A stretch of DNA of 64,000 nt from Loktanella sp. SALINAS62. GTDB taxonomy: Bacteria; Pseudomonadota; Alphaproteobacteria; Rhodobacterales; Rhodobacteraceae. Under the pieces are notes generated by a model. That model was not told where the DNA came from. It saw only the letters and a program-made list of their open reading frames with translations, and did no database searches. Location: the NCBI RefSeq assembly GCF_018263905.1, contig NZ_JAAFZU010000055.1, positions 491,818 to 555,817 on the forward strand, in the 5' to 3' direction. The stretch's first letter is position 1; every line of letters starts with the position of its first letter. Shown piece after piece: positions 8,788-18,184 of this stretch. Position numbers and translations under genes: made by a program.

Positions 8788-9768
8788 ATGACCGACATTG
8801 CCGCCATGGCCAAGGCTGTCCGCACCGGTGACCGCAGGGCGCTGGCCCGTGCGATCACGCTGGTCGAAAGCGGCAAAGCCGATCATCGCGATCAGGCGCT
8901 TGCGCTGCTGGATGCCGTGGGTTCAGATCGGCAGGCGTTGCGGATCGGGATGTCCGGCACCCCCGGCGTCGGCAAATCCACATTCATCGAAAGCTTTGGC
9001 TTGATGCTGACCGCGCAGGACATGCGTGTCGCGGTGCTGGCGGTCGATCCGTCATCAGCCCGGTCGGGTGGGTCCATTCTGGGCGACAAGACGCGTATGG
9101 ATCATCTTAGCCGCGATCCGCGCGCGTTCATCCGCCCCTCGCCCAGCCAGACGCATCTGGGCGGGGTCGCGCGGCGCACCCGCGAAGCGATCCGCCTGTG
9201 CGAAGCGGCAGGCTTTGACGTGGTGCTGGTGGAAACGGTGGGCGTTGGTCAATCCGAAACCGTCGTTGCCCTGATGACCGACCTGTTCGTGTTGCTGCTG
9301 GCCCCAGCGGGCGGGGACGAATTGCAAGGTGTGAAGCGCGGCATCATGGAAATCGCGGACTTGGTGCTGGTGAACAAGGCCGACGGCGATTTGCGCGCAC
9401 AGGCCAGCCGGACCTGCGCCGATTATGCGGGCGCGTTGCGCCTGATGCGGCGGCGCGAGGGTGACCCCGACGGATATCCAAAGGCGATGACCGTCTCTGC
9501 GCTGGACCACAGCGGGCTGGACCAGGCATGGACCGACATGCAGACGCTGGCCGCGTGGCGGCGCGATACGGGCCATTGGGACGCCGTGCGGGCACGTCAA
9601 GCGCGTCATTGGTTCCAAGAGGAGCTGCGCGCCGAAATGATGGCCTTGCTGACCAACGACGCGACCCTGCGCAGCCGGCTGGCCGACCTGGAGAACGACG
9701 TCGCACAAGGGCGTATGACCCCGGCGGCAGCGGCCCGTGCAGCGCTGGCGCCGCTGGACCGCGGATGA
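8788..9768 (+). CDS. meaB: Methylmalonyl-CoA mutase chaperone GTPase MeaB (ArgK family)
   Basis: The 326-aa G3E P-loop GTPase carries GTPGVGKSTFIE (Walker A), VDPSSARSGGSILGDKTRM and VETVGVGQSE, and NKADGD as the guanine-specificity motif. These are diagnostic of MeaB/MMAA. It protects B12-dependent methylmalonyl-CoA mutase and gates delivery of its cofactor. The ATG at 8788 follows AGGGGGACGCG. The next gene overlaps by ATGA. The mutase is not in the window, but the epimerase of the same pathway (mce) is at 27.7-28.1 kb, consistent with an active propionate or ethylmalonyl-CoA route in this organism. Confidence 0.93.
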   Translation: MTDIAAMAKAVRTGDRRALARAITLVESGKADHRDQALALLDAVGSDRQALRIGMSGTPGVGKSTFIESFGLMLTAQDMRVAVLAVDPSSARSGGSILGDKTRMDHLSRDPRAFIRPSPSQTHLGGVARRTREAIRLCEAAGFDVVLVETVGVGQSETVVALMTDLFVLLLAPAGGDELQGVKRGIMEIADLVLVNKADGDLRAQASRTCADYAGALRLMRRREGDPDGYPKAMTVSALDHSGLDQAWTDMQTLAAWRRDTGHWDAVRARQARHWFQEELRAEMMALLTNDATLRSRLADLENDVAQGRMTPAAAARAALAPLDRG

Positions 9769-10538
9769 TTGTCACGCGGCGGTTCGACGGCGCCTACCTG
9801 CGCGCCGATCTGGTCAGCGCAGGGCATCGCCGACTGGTCGTGTCGTTCGACTGGCGGGTGATTGGCCGCAGCGGGTTCACCGACATGACCCCAAACCCGC
9901 GCTTTCTGGCGGCGGGCTATGACCAGTTGATGATCGGCACGGCGGCGAACGATTGGTTCGTCAACGCCGATACCCGCGCCCTGGAAACCGCACTGGCCCC
10001 GGTGGCACAGGATTATGATCAGGTGCTTGGCATCGGGTTTTCGATGGGCGGCTATGGCGCTGTGCGGTTCAGCCGGAAACTGCGGATCAACCGGATCGTC
10101 GCCGTGTCGCCGCAAGTCTCGATCAGCCACATCCATGCCCCGTTCGAATGGCGCTACCGCGAAGAAGCGGTTGGTTTCGATGCGGCCCTTGGCGATCTGA
10201 CAACCACCGCCGATCCTGCATTGGCCGGGCATATCCTGCTGGATGACCTGAACGCCGCCGATCTGGCCCACGGCAAGGCTTTGCAACGGCTGTGTCCGCG
10301 CTTGCGGCTGGTCCGCCTGACGGGTGGCGGGCACCCCGCCGTCGGTGTGCTGCGCGAAGCAAAGCGTGCCGGACGCGTCCAGGGGCTGCTGCTGGACCCT
10401 GACGCGGGGCTGCGGCCCTTGCTGGACGACCACCGTGCCGGACGCGGCGGGCAACAGGATTACTGGTCCCGTCTGGCGCGCGGATTGGATCGCAACCACC
10501 CGGTCTGTGCGGCAAAAGCGCGTGAACGGACGCGCTGA
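9765..10538 (+). CDS. Alpha/beta-hydrolase-like protein coupled to meaB
   Basis: 257 aa, starting at the ATG at 9765 that overlaps the meaB stop (ATGA). It has a nucleophile elbow GFSMGGYGA near residue 90 and a candidate catalytic histidine in TGGGHPAVG near residue 190, so a hydrolase fold is likely. The flanking sequence does not fit a named esterase family, and relatives can include non-catalytic members. The tail after residue 200 is basic and may be an extension. Coupling to meaB does not by itself indicate a CoA-pathway role. Confidence 0.7.
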   Translation: MIVTRRFDGAYLRADLVSAGHRRLVVSFDWRVIGRSGFTDMTPNPRFLAAGYDQLMIGTAANDWFVNADTRALETALAPVAQDYDQVLGIGFSMGGYGAVRFSRKLRINRIVAVSPQVSISHIHAPFEWRYREEAVGFDAALGDLTTTADPALAGHILLDDLNAADLAHGKALQRLCPRLRLVRLTGGGHPAVGVLREAKRAGRVQGLLLDPDAGLRPLLDDHRAGRGGQQDYWSRLARGLDRNHPVCAAKARERTR

Positions 10539-10563
10539 CACGCGGCGGCCAGCCTCTCGGGGG

Positions 10564-10592
10564 TTGACGCGAAATCCGATTCACCGTAGGCG
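10564..10592 (+). promoter_or_regulatory. Candidate promoter for rpmB
   Basis: TTGACG is followed after exactly 17 bases by TAGGCG, about 130 bases upstream of the rpmB start. The -35 box is good and the -10 box is weak, as is common for housekeeping promoters in this group. Supported only by motif and spacing. Confidence 0.35.
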
Positions 10593-10720
10593 CTGCAAAC
10601 TGAATTCACGCCCTCGTCCCGCGCGGGCCAAATGTCCATCCGGCCACCCCTGCGTGGCCTCCATGTCAGGCCTGCGGCGCACCGCGACGCACGGACCGAA
10701 GAAGAAGAAGGAACACGCCC

Positions 10721-11002
10721 ATGTCGCGCCGTTGCGATCTGACCGGAAAAGGCCCGATGTCGGGCAACAACGTATCCCACGCGAACAACCGCACGCGTCG
10801 TCGGTTCCTGCCGAACCTGCAGGACGTGACTTTGATGTCCGACACCTTGGGCCGGACATTCAAGTTCCGCGTGTCCAACGCAGCCCTGCGCACCGTTGAT
10901 CACCGCGGCGGTCTGGACGCGTTCATGGCAAAAGCGAAAGAGGCAGAATTGTCTGCCGAGGCGCTGAAAGTCAAAAAAGAGATCGCAAAAGCAACGGCAT
11001 AA
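10721..11002 (+). CDS. rpmB: 50S ribosomal protein L28
   Basis: The 93-aa protein starts [20 protein letters not shown] and continues [12 protein letters not shown], the unmistakable L28 N-terminus. The ending KKEIAKATA is alphaproteobacterial in character. L28 binds 23S rRNA near the E site of the large subunit. The start is preceded by GAAGAAGAAGGAACACGCCC, a clear purine-rich ribosome-binding site. It is a single-gene unit with its own promoter candidate upstream and a strong terminator 28 bases downstream. Confidence 0.96.
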   Translation: MSRRCDLTGKGPMSGNNVSHANNRTRRRFLPNLQDVTLMSDTLGRTFKFRVSNAALRTVDHRGGLDAFMAKAKEAELSAEALKVKKEIAKATA

Positions 11003-11029
11003 GCCTTGCCCCGCGCATCTGACGATATG

Positions 11030-11056
11030 GCCCGGTTGGTTTCCAGCCGGGCTTTT
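11030..11056 (+). terminator. rpmB terminator
   Basis: Inverted repeat GCCCGGTTGG / CCAGCCGGGC (one G-U type position) with a 3-nt loop, followed by TTTT. It lies 28 bases after the rpmB stop. Confidence 0.85.
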
Positions 11057-11117
11057 CGCGTAAAGCCACCGAAAATATCGGACACCGCCGGTATTTTTGC
11101 TGAAATGCAGTGCGGTC

Positions 11118-13538
11118 ATGACTGATCTGCCTATTGATCTTGTGCTGCCTGACGTTGTGGCGGCCTTGCGCACGACGGGCCGCGTCGTGCTTCAGGCCCC
11201 GCCCGGCGCGGGCAAGACGACCCGCGTGCCGCTGGCGCTGTTGCAGGCCGATTTGACCGCAGGGTTGATCGTGATGCTGGAACCCCGGCGTCTGGCCGTG
11301 CGCGCCGCCGCCGACCGACTGGCAGCACAACTGGGCGAACAGGTCGGCACGCGTGTCGGCTACCGCATGCGCGGCGAATCCAGCGTCGGTCCGGACTGTC
11401 GCATCCTTGTCGTGACCGAAGGCATTCTGACCCGCATGGTGCAGGATGATCCGGAATTGACGGGCGTCGGCGCCGTCATCTTTGACGAATTCCACGAACG
11501 CTCGCTTCAGGCCGATCTGGGGCTTGCATTCGTATGGGAAATCAAGACCGCGCTGCGTCCTGACCTGTCGCTGATCGTGATGTCCGCGACGCTGGACGCA
11601 GCCCCGGTCGCCGCGATGCTGGACGACGCACCCGTCGTCACGGCACAGGGCCGCGCCTATCCCGTCGATATCCGCTATCTGGACCGGTCGCTTGGGCCAC
11701 GTGTGCGCCTGACACATGCCGTCGCCGATCTGGTTGCCCGGATCGTCCCGGACACGGACGGCGGGGTGTTGGTCTTTTTGCCCGGTGCAGGTGAAATCCG
11801 ACAGGTCGCTGCCGCCCTGAACGGACGGTTGCCGCCAGATTGCGACATCCGGCCACTTTACGGCGCATTGCCGTTTGCCGCACAGCGCGCCGCGATCGCG
11901 CCCGTCACCTCGGGCCGCAAGATCGTGCTGTCGACGGCCATTGCGGAAACATCGCTGACAATCGAGGATATCCGCGTCGTCGTGGACGCAGGACAGGCCC
12001 GGCGTGCGCGGTTCGATCCCGGATCAGGCATGTCTCGGCTGGTGACCGAACGGGTATCGCGCGCCGAAGCCGACCAGCGCGCGGGTCGCGCGGGCCGTGT
12101 GGCCGCAGGCACCGCCTATCGGCTGTGGACGGCTGGTGAACACGGCGCGCTGCCCGGCTTTGCCCCCCCCGAAATCGCCGCTGCCGACCTGACCGGTCTG
12201 GCACTGGATCTGGCGCAATGGGGCAGCGAAGATTTGTCGTTCCTGACCCCGCCCCCCACCACCGCGCTGGCAGAGGCGCGCGCCCTGCTGCGCGATCTGG
12301 GCGCGCTGGATGCACAGGACCGGATCACGTCACACGGGCGCGCGCTGGCCGCCCTGCCCCTGCATCCACGGCTGGGTCACATGCTGGCCACCGCCGGGAC
12401 GGCCGCAGCCACGCTTGCAGCACTTTTGGATACGCGCGATCCGCTGCGCGGGGCGGGCACCGATCTGTCGCTGCGTTTGACGGCGCTGCAAGGTGGGTCT
12501 GTGCCGGGCACCGCCGACCGCGCGGCACTGGCACAGATCAAGGCAGAGGCGAAACGCCTGACGCGCACCGTGCCGCAGGGCGCGCGTCTTGGTGCCGCGC
12601 AGATGGCCGCACTGGCCTATCCCGACCGTATCGCGCTGCGCCGCCCGGGGGATGATCCGCGCTACCTGTTGTCCGGCGGCAAGGGTGCGATGCTGGACGC
12701 TGCCGATCCTTTGGCGGGTCAACGGTTGCTGGTGGTGACGGACACCGACGGCAACCCGCGCGAAGCAGGGATCTGGCAGGCCATCCCGATTGCCGAAGCG
12801 GAGCTGCGCGCCGTGCTGGGGGACCGGATCGCGTGGCATCGGGTCTGCGCATGGTCCCGCCGCGATCGTCGTGTCGTCGCGCGCGAACACGAACAACTGG
12901 GCGCCATCGTGCTGGATGATCGCCGTTGGGATGACGCGCCGCAGGACGCGACCGCCCGCGCGATGCTGGACGGGGTGCGCCACCTGGGCCTGCGTCCCAG
13001 CCCTGCTGCGCAGCGGTTCCGCGCCCGTGTCGCACTGGTCCGTGCCGGTGGCGTGGACCTGCCGGATCTGTCGGACGACGCCCTGATGGACACGCTGGAC
13101 GACTGGCTGCTACCGCATCTGGGTCAGGTCAGGTCCGCACAAGACTGGGCGCAGTTCGATCTGCTGGACCCGTGGCGCGCGATGCTGGACTGGGATCAAT
13201 TGCAGGCACTGGACCGGGCCGCACCGCCTGTTTTTACCACGCCGCTGGGACGGCGGATTCCGATCGATTACGACAGCGAGGTGCCCGAAATCACCCTGCG
13301 GATTCAGGAAATGTTTGGCCAGACCGTGCATCCAACGGTTGGGCGCACACCGCTACGCGTCACGTTGTTGTCACCGGGACACAAGCCGGTTCAGACCACG
13401 CAGGATCTGCCGGGGTTCTGGGAAACATCCTATGCTGACGTGCGCCGGGACATGCGCGGACGCTACCCACGTCACCCTTGGCCAGAAGACCCCCGCGCCG
13501 CTGATCCGACCCTGCGCGCGAAACCCCGCAAGCATTAA
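11118..13538 (+). CDS. hrpB: ATP-dependent helicase HrpB (DExH)
   Basis: The 806-aa DExH helicase has APPGAGKTTRVP (motif I), FDEFHERS (motif II, DEFH), MSATLDA (motif III) and QRAGRAGRVAAGTAYRLW (motif VI), followed by the HrpB-specific C-terminal half ending near PRHPWPEDP. HrpB proteins are ATP-dependent RNA/DNA helicases of uncertain physiological role and are distinct from HrpA, which is longer. The ATG at 11118 is preferred to an upstream TTG. The gene runs alone between the rpmB terminator and the NUDIX gene. Confidence 0.93.
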   Translation: MTDLPIDLVLPDVVAALRTTGRVVLQAPPGAGKTTRVPLALLQADLTAGLIVMLEPRRLAVRAAADRLAAQLGEQVGTRVGYRMRGESSVGPDCRILVVTEGILTRMVQDDPELTGVGAVIFDEFHERSLQADLGLAFVWEIKTALRPDLSLIVMSATLDAAPVAAMLDDAPVVTAQGRAYPVDIRYLDRSLGPRVRLTHAVADLVARIVPDTDGGVLVFLPGAGEIRQVAAALNGRLPPDCDIRPLYGALPFAAQRAAIAPVTSGRKIVLSTAIAETSLTIEDIRVVVDAGQARRARFDPGSGMSRLVTERVSRAEADQRAGRAGRVAAGTAYRLWTAGEHGALPGFAPPEIAAADLTGLALDLAQWGSEDLSFLTPPPTTALAEARALLRDLGALDAQDRITSHGRALAALPLHPRLGHMLATAGTAAATLAALLDTRDPLRGAGTDLSLRLTALQGGSVPGTADRAALAQIKAEAKRLTRTVPQGARLGAAQMAALAYPDRIALRRPGDDPRYLLSGGKGAMLDAADPLAGQRLLVVTDTDGNPREAGIWQAIPIAEAELRAVLGDRIAWHRVCAWSRRDRRVVAREHEQLGAIVLDDRRWDDAPQDATARAMLDGVRHLGLRPSPAAQRFRARVALVRAGGVDLPDLSDDALMDTLDDWLLPHLGQVRSAQDWAQFDLLDPWRAMLDWDQLQALDRAAPPVFTTPLGRRIPIDYDSEVPEITLRIQEMFGQTVHPTVGRTPLRVTLLSPGHKPVQTTQDLPGFWETSYADVRRDMRGRYPRHPWPEDPRAADPTLRAKPRKH

Positions 13539-13567
13539 TTGAATTTTTTCGCGCAAAACTATATGGT
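13539..13567 (+). promoter_or_regulatory. Candidate sigma-70 promoter for the NUDIX gene
   Basis: TTGAAT and TATGGT are separated by exactly 17 bases in a locally AT-rich gap immediately after hrpB, and lie 42 bases before the ATG at 13609. Each box matches the consensus at four of six positions. Confidence 0.35.
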
Positions 13568-13608
13568 TGAATGCAAGCAATAAGAAAAGCAGCAGAGTTA
13601 TCATCGTC

Positions 13609-14058
13609 ATGACCGCGAAAATGGATTTTATCGGGGCAGATCCTGTCACTTCGGAATTGAGCCCAGTGGTGCAGGTCGCTGCGCTGTGTCACCGCAAAGG
13701 CAAGAAGGGCCGCGAAGTCCTGCTTGTCACATCCTCTCGTGGGCGGTGGATCTTGCCAAAGGGCTGGCCAATCGACGGCCTGACCGATGCCGAAGCCGCG
13801 ATGCAGGAAGCCTGGGAAGAAGGCGGCGTGCGCAAGGGACAGGTCACAAGCAAGCCGGTGGCGAAATTCAACGGCAGCAAACGGTTCAGCGACGGCCGCC
13901 AAGTACCGGCCCGCGTGAAGGTTTACGGCATCCGGGTCAGCGAAATGTCCCGTAAATATCCCGAACGTCAGCGTCGTGACCGCCAGTGGGTCAGTCTGTC
14001 AAAGGCGGCCAAACTTCTGAGTGACAAGGGATTTCGCAAGGCCATCAAGGCACTGTAG
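13609..14058 (+). CDS. NUDIX hydrolase, DIPP-like, with altered NUDIX box
   Basis: The 149-aa single-domain NUDIX protein contains LVTSSRGRWILPKGWP followed by the NUDIX helix QEAWEEGGV. Against the canonical 23-residue box, the first Glu is Leu and the Arg is Gln, but the three metal-binding Glu of the REUxEE core remain, so catalysis is possible. Context around the box resembles diadenosine / diphosphoinositol polyphosphate hydrolases. I chose the ATG at 13609; an earlier TTG start would add 14 residues. Its stop abuts the argF stop with no space between them. Confidence 0.85.
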   Translation: MTAKMDFIGADPVTSELSPVVQVAALCHRKGKKGREVLLVTSSRGRWILPKGWPIDGLTDAEAAMQEAWEEGGVRKGQVTSKPVAKFNGSKRFSDGRQVPARVKVYGIRVSEMSRKYPERQRRDRQWVSLSKAAKLLSDKGFRKAIKAL

Positions 14059-14967
14059 TCACCCAGCTTGCAGGCAATAGCGCATGATCGCCTTTTGCGC
14101 GTGTAGCCTGTTTTCAGCCTCGTCGAAAATGACCGAATGCGGACCGTCCATGACGCTTGATGTCACCTCGTCATCGCGGTGGGCCGGCAGGCAATGCATG
14201 AATAGCGCGTCAGGATTGGCTTGCGCCATCAGCGCATCGTTGACCTGATAGCCGCGCAACTGGTTGTGCCGCCGTTCCCGCGCCGATTGCGGATCGTGCA
14301 TGCTGACCCACGTATCCGTCACCACCAGATCCGCCCCCTGCACCGCCCGGGCCGGATCACGTTCGATCGTATAAAGCCCGTTCAGGGCAGGTTCTGGGTC
14401 CAACGGTGCCGGTCCGGTGAAGACCAGATCAAAATCGAATTGCTTGGCCGCATGGGCAAAACTGGCAAAGACGTTGTTGCCGTCACCCGACCAGACCACG
14501 CGCTTGCCCTTGATCGGGCCACGGTGTTCTTCGAAGGTCATGATGTCGGCCATGATCTGGCAGGGGTGTGTGCGGTTGGTCAGCCCGTTGATAACCGGAA
14601 CCGTGGCGTATTCAGCCATTTCCAGCAACGTCGCTTCTTCAAAGGTGCGGATCATGATCAGATCGACATAGCGTGACAGCACACGGGCGGTGTCCGCGAT
14701 GGTTTCGCCGTGGCCCAGTTGCATATCGGCGCCCGACAGCACCATGGTCTGCCCGCCCATCTGGCGCACGCCCACGTCAAACGACACCCGCGTGCGCGTC
14801 GACGGCTTTTCAAAGATCAGCGCGACCATGTGATCCTTGAGCGGTAGTTCCACGTCAGGCTGGCCCTTTGGGTGGCCGTTGCGGGCCTGCTTGATGCGGA
14901 TCGCGTCGTCGATGATGGTCCGCAGATCAGCGGCAGGTGTCAGATGCAGGTCTAGGAAATGGGTCAT
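14059..14967 (-). CDS. argF: Ornithine carbamoyltransferase
   Basis: The 302-aa enzyme has the carbamoyl-phosphate motif [19 protein letters not shown], the ornithine-side DTWVSM and the catalytic HCLPAH. It makes citrulline from ornithine and carbamoyl phosphate, the sixth step of arginine synthesis, in the cytoplasm. It lies 77 bases downstream of argD on the same strand, with a GC-rich repeat in the gap, and the two likely form one transcript. carB in the same window supplies carbamoyl phosphate. Its stop codon directly abuts that of the convergent NUDIX gene. Confidence 0.96.
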   Translation of the reverse strand: MTHFLDLHLTPAADLRTIIDDAIRIKQARNGHPKGQPDVELPLKDHMVALIFEKPSTRTRVSFDVGVRQMGGQTMVLSGADMQLGHGETIADTARVLSRYVDLIMIRTFEEATLLEMAEYATVPVINGLTNRTHPCQIMADIMTFEEHRGPIKGKRVVWSGDGNNVFASFAHAAKQFDFDLVFTGPAPLDPEPALNGLYTIERDPARAVQGADLVVTDTWVSMHDPQSARERRHNQLRGYQVNDALMAQANPDALFMHCLPAHRDDEVTSSVMDGPHSVIFDEAENRLHAQKAIMRYCLQAG

Positions 14968-14990
14968 GGTCGGTTCCTTGGCGGGCGAGG

Positions 14991-15043
14991 TCCGGGGGTT
15001 TCACACCCCCGCACCCCCGTGGAGTATTTCGGGCAAGATGATG
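14991..15043. repeat. GC-rich intergenic repeat, copy B
   Basis: CCGGGGGTTTCACACCCCCG, then CACCCCCGTGGAGTATTT, then CGGGCAAGATGATG, between argD and argF. It shares with copy A (4297-4350) the order G-run, C-run, second C-run, TATTT, GGCAAGA. The first part forms a G5/C5 hairpin. It lies inside a likely operon, so it may modulate argF readthrough or mRNA stability. Confidence 0.5.
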
Positions 15044-15044
15044 A

Positions 15045-16214
15045 TCACAGGCTGGCGGCGGCGGCGTCCAGCCGATCAACGGCCTGGGCGATTTCGTCGT
15101 CGGTGATGGTCAGCGGCGGCAAAAGTCGGACCACGTTGTCGGCAGCGGGCACCGTCAAAAGGTGCTGCGCATAACCCGCCTGCACAATATCGGCATTGCT
15201 GACCTTGCATTTCAGGCCAAGCATCAGGCCAGCGCCGCGCACGCTGTCAAAGACATCCGGATGCGATGCAACCAGACCTTCTAGCTTTTGTCGCAGCAGG
15301 CCCGCCTTGCGGTTGACCTCTGCCAGAAAGCTATGGTCGGTGATGATCTGCATCACGGCGTTGCCCACGGCACAGCCCAGCGGGTTGCCGCCATAGGTGG
15401 ACCCATGCGTGCCCGCCGTCATGCCCGATGCGGCCATTTCAGTCGCCAGAACGGCACCCAGCGGAAAGCCGCCGCCGATGCCTTTGGCAACCATCATGAT
15501 ATCGGGCGCGATCCCGGCCCATTCATGTGCGAAAAGTTTGCCCGTACGCCCGACGCCGCATTGGACCTCGTCAAATATCAACAGCAGACCGTGGGCGTCG
15601 GCCAGATCGCGCAGACCTTTCAGGCATTGGTCAGGGACCGGACGTATGCCGCCTTCGCCCTGCACTGGTTCGATCAGGATGGCGCAGGCGGTGGGCGATG
15701 CCGCCGCATCCGTCAGTCCGTCGTGATCACCGAAATTCATATGGACAAAGCCGGGTAACAGCGGGCCGAACCCCTTTGTCATTTTTTCCGAACCGGCGGC
15801 GGCGATCCCGGCGGACGACCGCCCGTGGAAGCTGCCGGAAAATGTGATGATGTCGGTGCGGTCGGGCTGGCCCGCGTCGTGGAAATACTTGCGCGCCATC
15901 TTGACTGCCAGTTCGCAGGCTTCGGTCCCGGAATTGGTAAAGAATACGGTATCGGCAAAGGTCGCAGCCACCAGCCGGTCGGCCAGTTCCTGCTGCGCGG
16001 GGATGTGATACAAGTTCGAGGTATGCCACAGCATCTGCGCCTGTGCGGTCAACGCCGCCACCAACGCGGGATGGGCATGCCCCAGCGCATTGACCGCGAT
16101 CCCGGCACCAAGGTCCAGATAACGGGTTCCGTCCTGTGCAATCAGCCAGCTGCCTTCGCCTTTTTCAAAGGCCATGGGCGCGCGGTTATAGGTCGGCAAA
16201 ACGGATGGGATCAT
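15045..16214 (-). CDS. argD: Acetylornithine aminotransferase
   Basis: The 389-aa class III PLP aminotransferase starts [20 protein letters not shown]. It has [26 protein letters not shown] and EPVQGEGG, and the PLP lysine in [16 protein letters not shown]. It converts N-acetylglutamate semialdehyde to N-acetylornithine and often doubles as succinyl-diaminopimelate aminotransferase. The ATG at 16214 has AGGAG eight bases upstream and matches family length; the open frame further upstream (45 proline-rich codons) is not protein-like. It is the first gene of the argD-argF unit. Confidence 0.95.
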   Translation of the reverse strand: MIPSVLPTYNRAPMAFEKGEGSWLIAQDGTRYLDLGAGIAVNALGHAHPALVAALTAQAQMLWHTSNLYHIPAQQELADRLVAATFADTVFFTNSGTEACELAVKMARKYFHDAGQPDRTDIITFSGSFHGRSSAGIAAAGSEKMTKGFGPLLPGFVHMNFGDHDGLTDAAASPTACAILIEPVQGEGGIRPVPDQCLKGLRDLADAHGLLLIFDEVQCGVGRTGKLFAHEWAGIAPDIMMVAKGIGGGFPLGAVLATEMAASGMTAGTHGSTYGGNPLGCAVGNAVMQIITDHSFLAEVNRKAGLLRQKLEGLVASHPDVFDSVRGAGLMLGLKCKVSNADIVQAGYAQHLLTVPAADNVVRLLPPLTITDDEIAQAVDRLDAAAASL

Positions 16215-16244
16215 CAGATCGCTCCTGTCAAACAACAAGCCCGT

Positions 16245-16273
16245 GTGATGCCGAAGCGGCGCGGGCGGGTCAA
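16245..16273 (-). promoter_or_regulatory. Candidate argD-argF promoter
   Basis: On the minus strand TTGACC is followed by a 17-base spacer and CATCAC, ending 30 bases before the argD ATG. The -35 box and spacing are good; the -10 box is weak. Confidence 0.35.
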
Positions 16274-16398
16274 CGATTTTTAGGTGTGGCAGACGTGCGG
16301 GATCGACAGACGGTGTCAGCGTCGGCGTCGGATCGGGGATGTGGCGCACATGTTCATACGCCTTTGCTACCCTTTGACTGACGCAACGGCAAGACTGT

Positions 16399-17211
16399 TC
16401 ATGCCTTCAGCCTGTAGCCGCGATCCAGCCAGCGCCAGACCAGCCCCAGCACAAACGCATTCGACACCAGCACGATCACCAGCCCCAACCACGGGGAACT
16501 GTCAGACACGCCGATCATGCCGTAGCGCACCCCGTCGATGATATAAAAGAACGGGTTCGCGTGCGATGCAGCCTGCAGGGGACCGGGCAGTGCTTCGATG
16601 CTGTAGAACGTGCCGGACAGGAACGACAGCGGCGTCACCAGAAAGTTGGAAATGGCTGACAACTGGTCGAATTTATTGGCGAAGATACCGGCGATCATGC
16701 CCAGCCCCCCCATGAACAACGAACCCAGCGTCACAAAGGTCAGCACCCATGGGATGTTCTGGATCGCGACCCCCAGAAAAATCCACGACCCCAATGCGAT
16801 GACAAAGGCGACGATCAACCCGCGTGCCACAGCGCCCGAAAGATAGCCGATCAGCAATTCCAGTGCCGACAGCGGCGGCATGAGCGTATCGACGATGTTG
16901 CCGCCGACCTTGGCCGATGCAAGGCTGGATGACGTATTGGCAAACGCGTTCTGGATGACGGTCATGATCAGGATGCCCGGTGCCAGAAAGGTCATGAACG
17001 GCACGCCCATGACGTCGCCGCGCTGCGGCCCGATCGCGATGGTGAAGATCATCAGCAACAGGCCGGCGTTGATCAGCGGGGCCATGACCGTCTGTGACCA
17101 GACATTCATGAACCGCCGCACCTCTCTGCCGGCAAGGGTAAGGGTGCCTTGCTTGTTCCAGCGCCCGAAACGGCGCACGCCCATCTGGGTGGGTCGTGTG
17201 GTGGTGGTCAT
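16399..17211 (-). CDS. ABC-2 type transporter permease (YadH/NodJ-like)
   Basis: The 270-aa protein has about six hydrophobic helices. It contains the ABC-2 permease hallmarks [34 protein letters not shown] and a C-terminal [13 protein letters not shown]. Such permeases form an exporter with a separate ATPase for drugs, polysaccharides or lipids. No ATPase gene is adjacent: gcrA diverges upstream and argD lies downstream. The ATG at 17211 is chosen because AAGGAGATCGCG precedes it; an earlier in-frame start would add ten residues. The substrate cannot be inferred. Confidence 0.85.
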   Translation of the reverse strand: MTTTTRPTQMGVRRFGRWNKQGTLTLAGREVRRFMNVWSQTVMAPLINAGLLLMIFTIAIGPQRGDVMGVPFMTFLAPGILIMTVIQNAFANTSSSLASAKVGGNIVDTLMPPLSALELLIGYLSGAVARGLIVAFVIALGSWIFLGVAIQNIPWVLTFVTLGSLFMGGLGMIAGIFANKFDQLSAISNFLVTPLSFLSGTFYSIEALPGPLQAASHANPFFYIIDGVRYGMIGVSDSSPWLGLVIVLVSNAFVLGLVWRWLDRGYRLKA

Positions 17212-17400
17212 CGCGATCTCCTTGGTCAATGCGCCAGACATAACCGACCCAGCCGGATTGGCCAGAGCAGCACAGCACTGCGATTTGCAGTGCGGCTGCG
17301 GTTGTATCCGCCGCTGGCATGCTTAGAATAGGGAACGACCCGATTTTGACGCAGGTCGGGGCTTTGATCCCCCCTGCCCCGAGTGAAGTAAGGAAAACCG

Positions 17401-18015
17401 ATGTCCTGGACTGACGAACGTGTCGACACGCTGAAACGGATGTGGGGCGAAGGCCAGTCTGCCAGCGTGATCGCCAAAGAGCTGGGCGGTGTGACCCGTA
17501 ACGCCGTGATCGGCAAGGTGCATCGCCTTGGCCTGTCAAACCGTGCCGGAACCGCCGCTGCGGCCCCCGCAGACGAACCCGAAACCCCCGTCGCGCCCGA
17601 ACCGGTCGAAGCCGCACCGATCAAGCCCGAAATGATGACCACATCGGCGGCCCCGCCTGCCAAGGTCAAAAAAGCTGTCGATGAGGACGAAGCCGAAGAA
17701 CTGGACGAAAACGGCATCCCGATCAGTGCAGCGCGGCGCGCGATTATTCCCGCAGGTCAGCCCCTGCCGCCGCAGCCCAGCGCCAATGAAATCAGCCCCG
17801 AAGCACTGGCCAAAGTGAACGAGGTTGAAAAATCCGCCCGCAAGATCGGTTTGATGGACCTGACCGAAAAGACCTGTAAATGGCCGGTCGGTGATCCCGC
17901 GACCCCGGATTTCTGGTTCTGCGGATTGCCGTCGCAAGCTGGCAAACCCTATTGTGAAGCGCATGTCGGGGTTGCGTTTCAGCCGATGTCATCACGGCGC
18001 GACCGTCGCCGCTAG
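17401..18015 (+). CDS. gcrA: Cell-cycle regulator GcrA
   Basis: The 204-aa protein opens with MSWTDERVDTLKRMWGEGQS and VTRNAVIGKVHRLGLS, the GcrA DNA-binding domain. An acidic and proline-rich linker (residues ~50-125) follows, and the C-terminus has KTCKWPVGDP and FCGLPSQAGKPYCEAH, the sigma-70-interacting part with its conserved cysteines. In Caulobacter GcrA binds sigma-70 holoenzyme and activates promoters carrying CcrM-methylated GANTC. Presence of gcrA places the organism in Alphaproteobacteria. It is monocistronic with a strong terminator 32 bases after its stop. Confidence 0.95.
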   Translation: MSWTDERVDTLKRMWGEGQSASVIAKELGGVTRNAVIGKVHRLGLSNRAGTAAAAPADEPETPVAPEPVEAAPIKPEMMTTSAAPPAKVKKAVDEDEAEELDENGIPISAARRAIIPAGQPLPPQPSANEISPEALAKVNEVEKSARKIGLMDLTEKTCKWPVGDPATPDFWFCGLPSQAGKPYCEAHVGVAFQPMSSRRDRRR

Positions 18016-18047
18016 ACTGGTTGACCGGCGAATATGATGCAGAATGG

Positions 18048-18081
18048 ACGCCGCACCCGATGATATGGGCGCGGCGTTTTG
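18048..18081 (+). terminator. gcrA terminator
   Basis: ACGCCGCACCC (18048-18058) pairs with GGGCGCGGCGT (18067-18077) with one mismatch and an 8-nt loop, followed by TTTT. Confidence 0.75.
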
Positions 18082-18184
18082 CTTAGCAACGTCATTTGTT
18101 GTGGCGATTATTACACGACTTTACCTAAACCCCGGCGGACGACATGATCGCAAAGTTGACCGCATCATTCGTCAGGACCGCTTT

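Noticed and set aside
16215-16349. 45-codon N-terminal extension of argD
   Set aside because: Proline-rich and overlapping the promoter candidate; the ATG at 16214 has a ribosome-binding site and normal family length.
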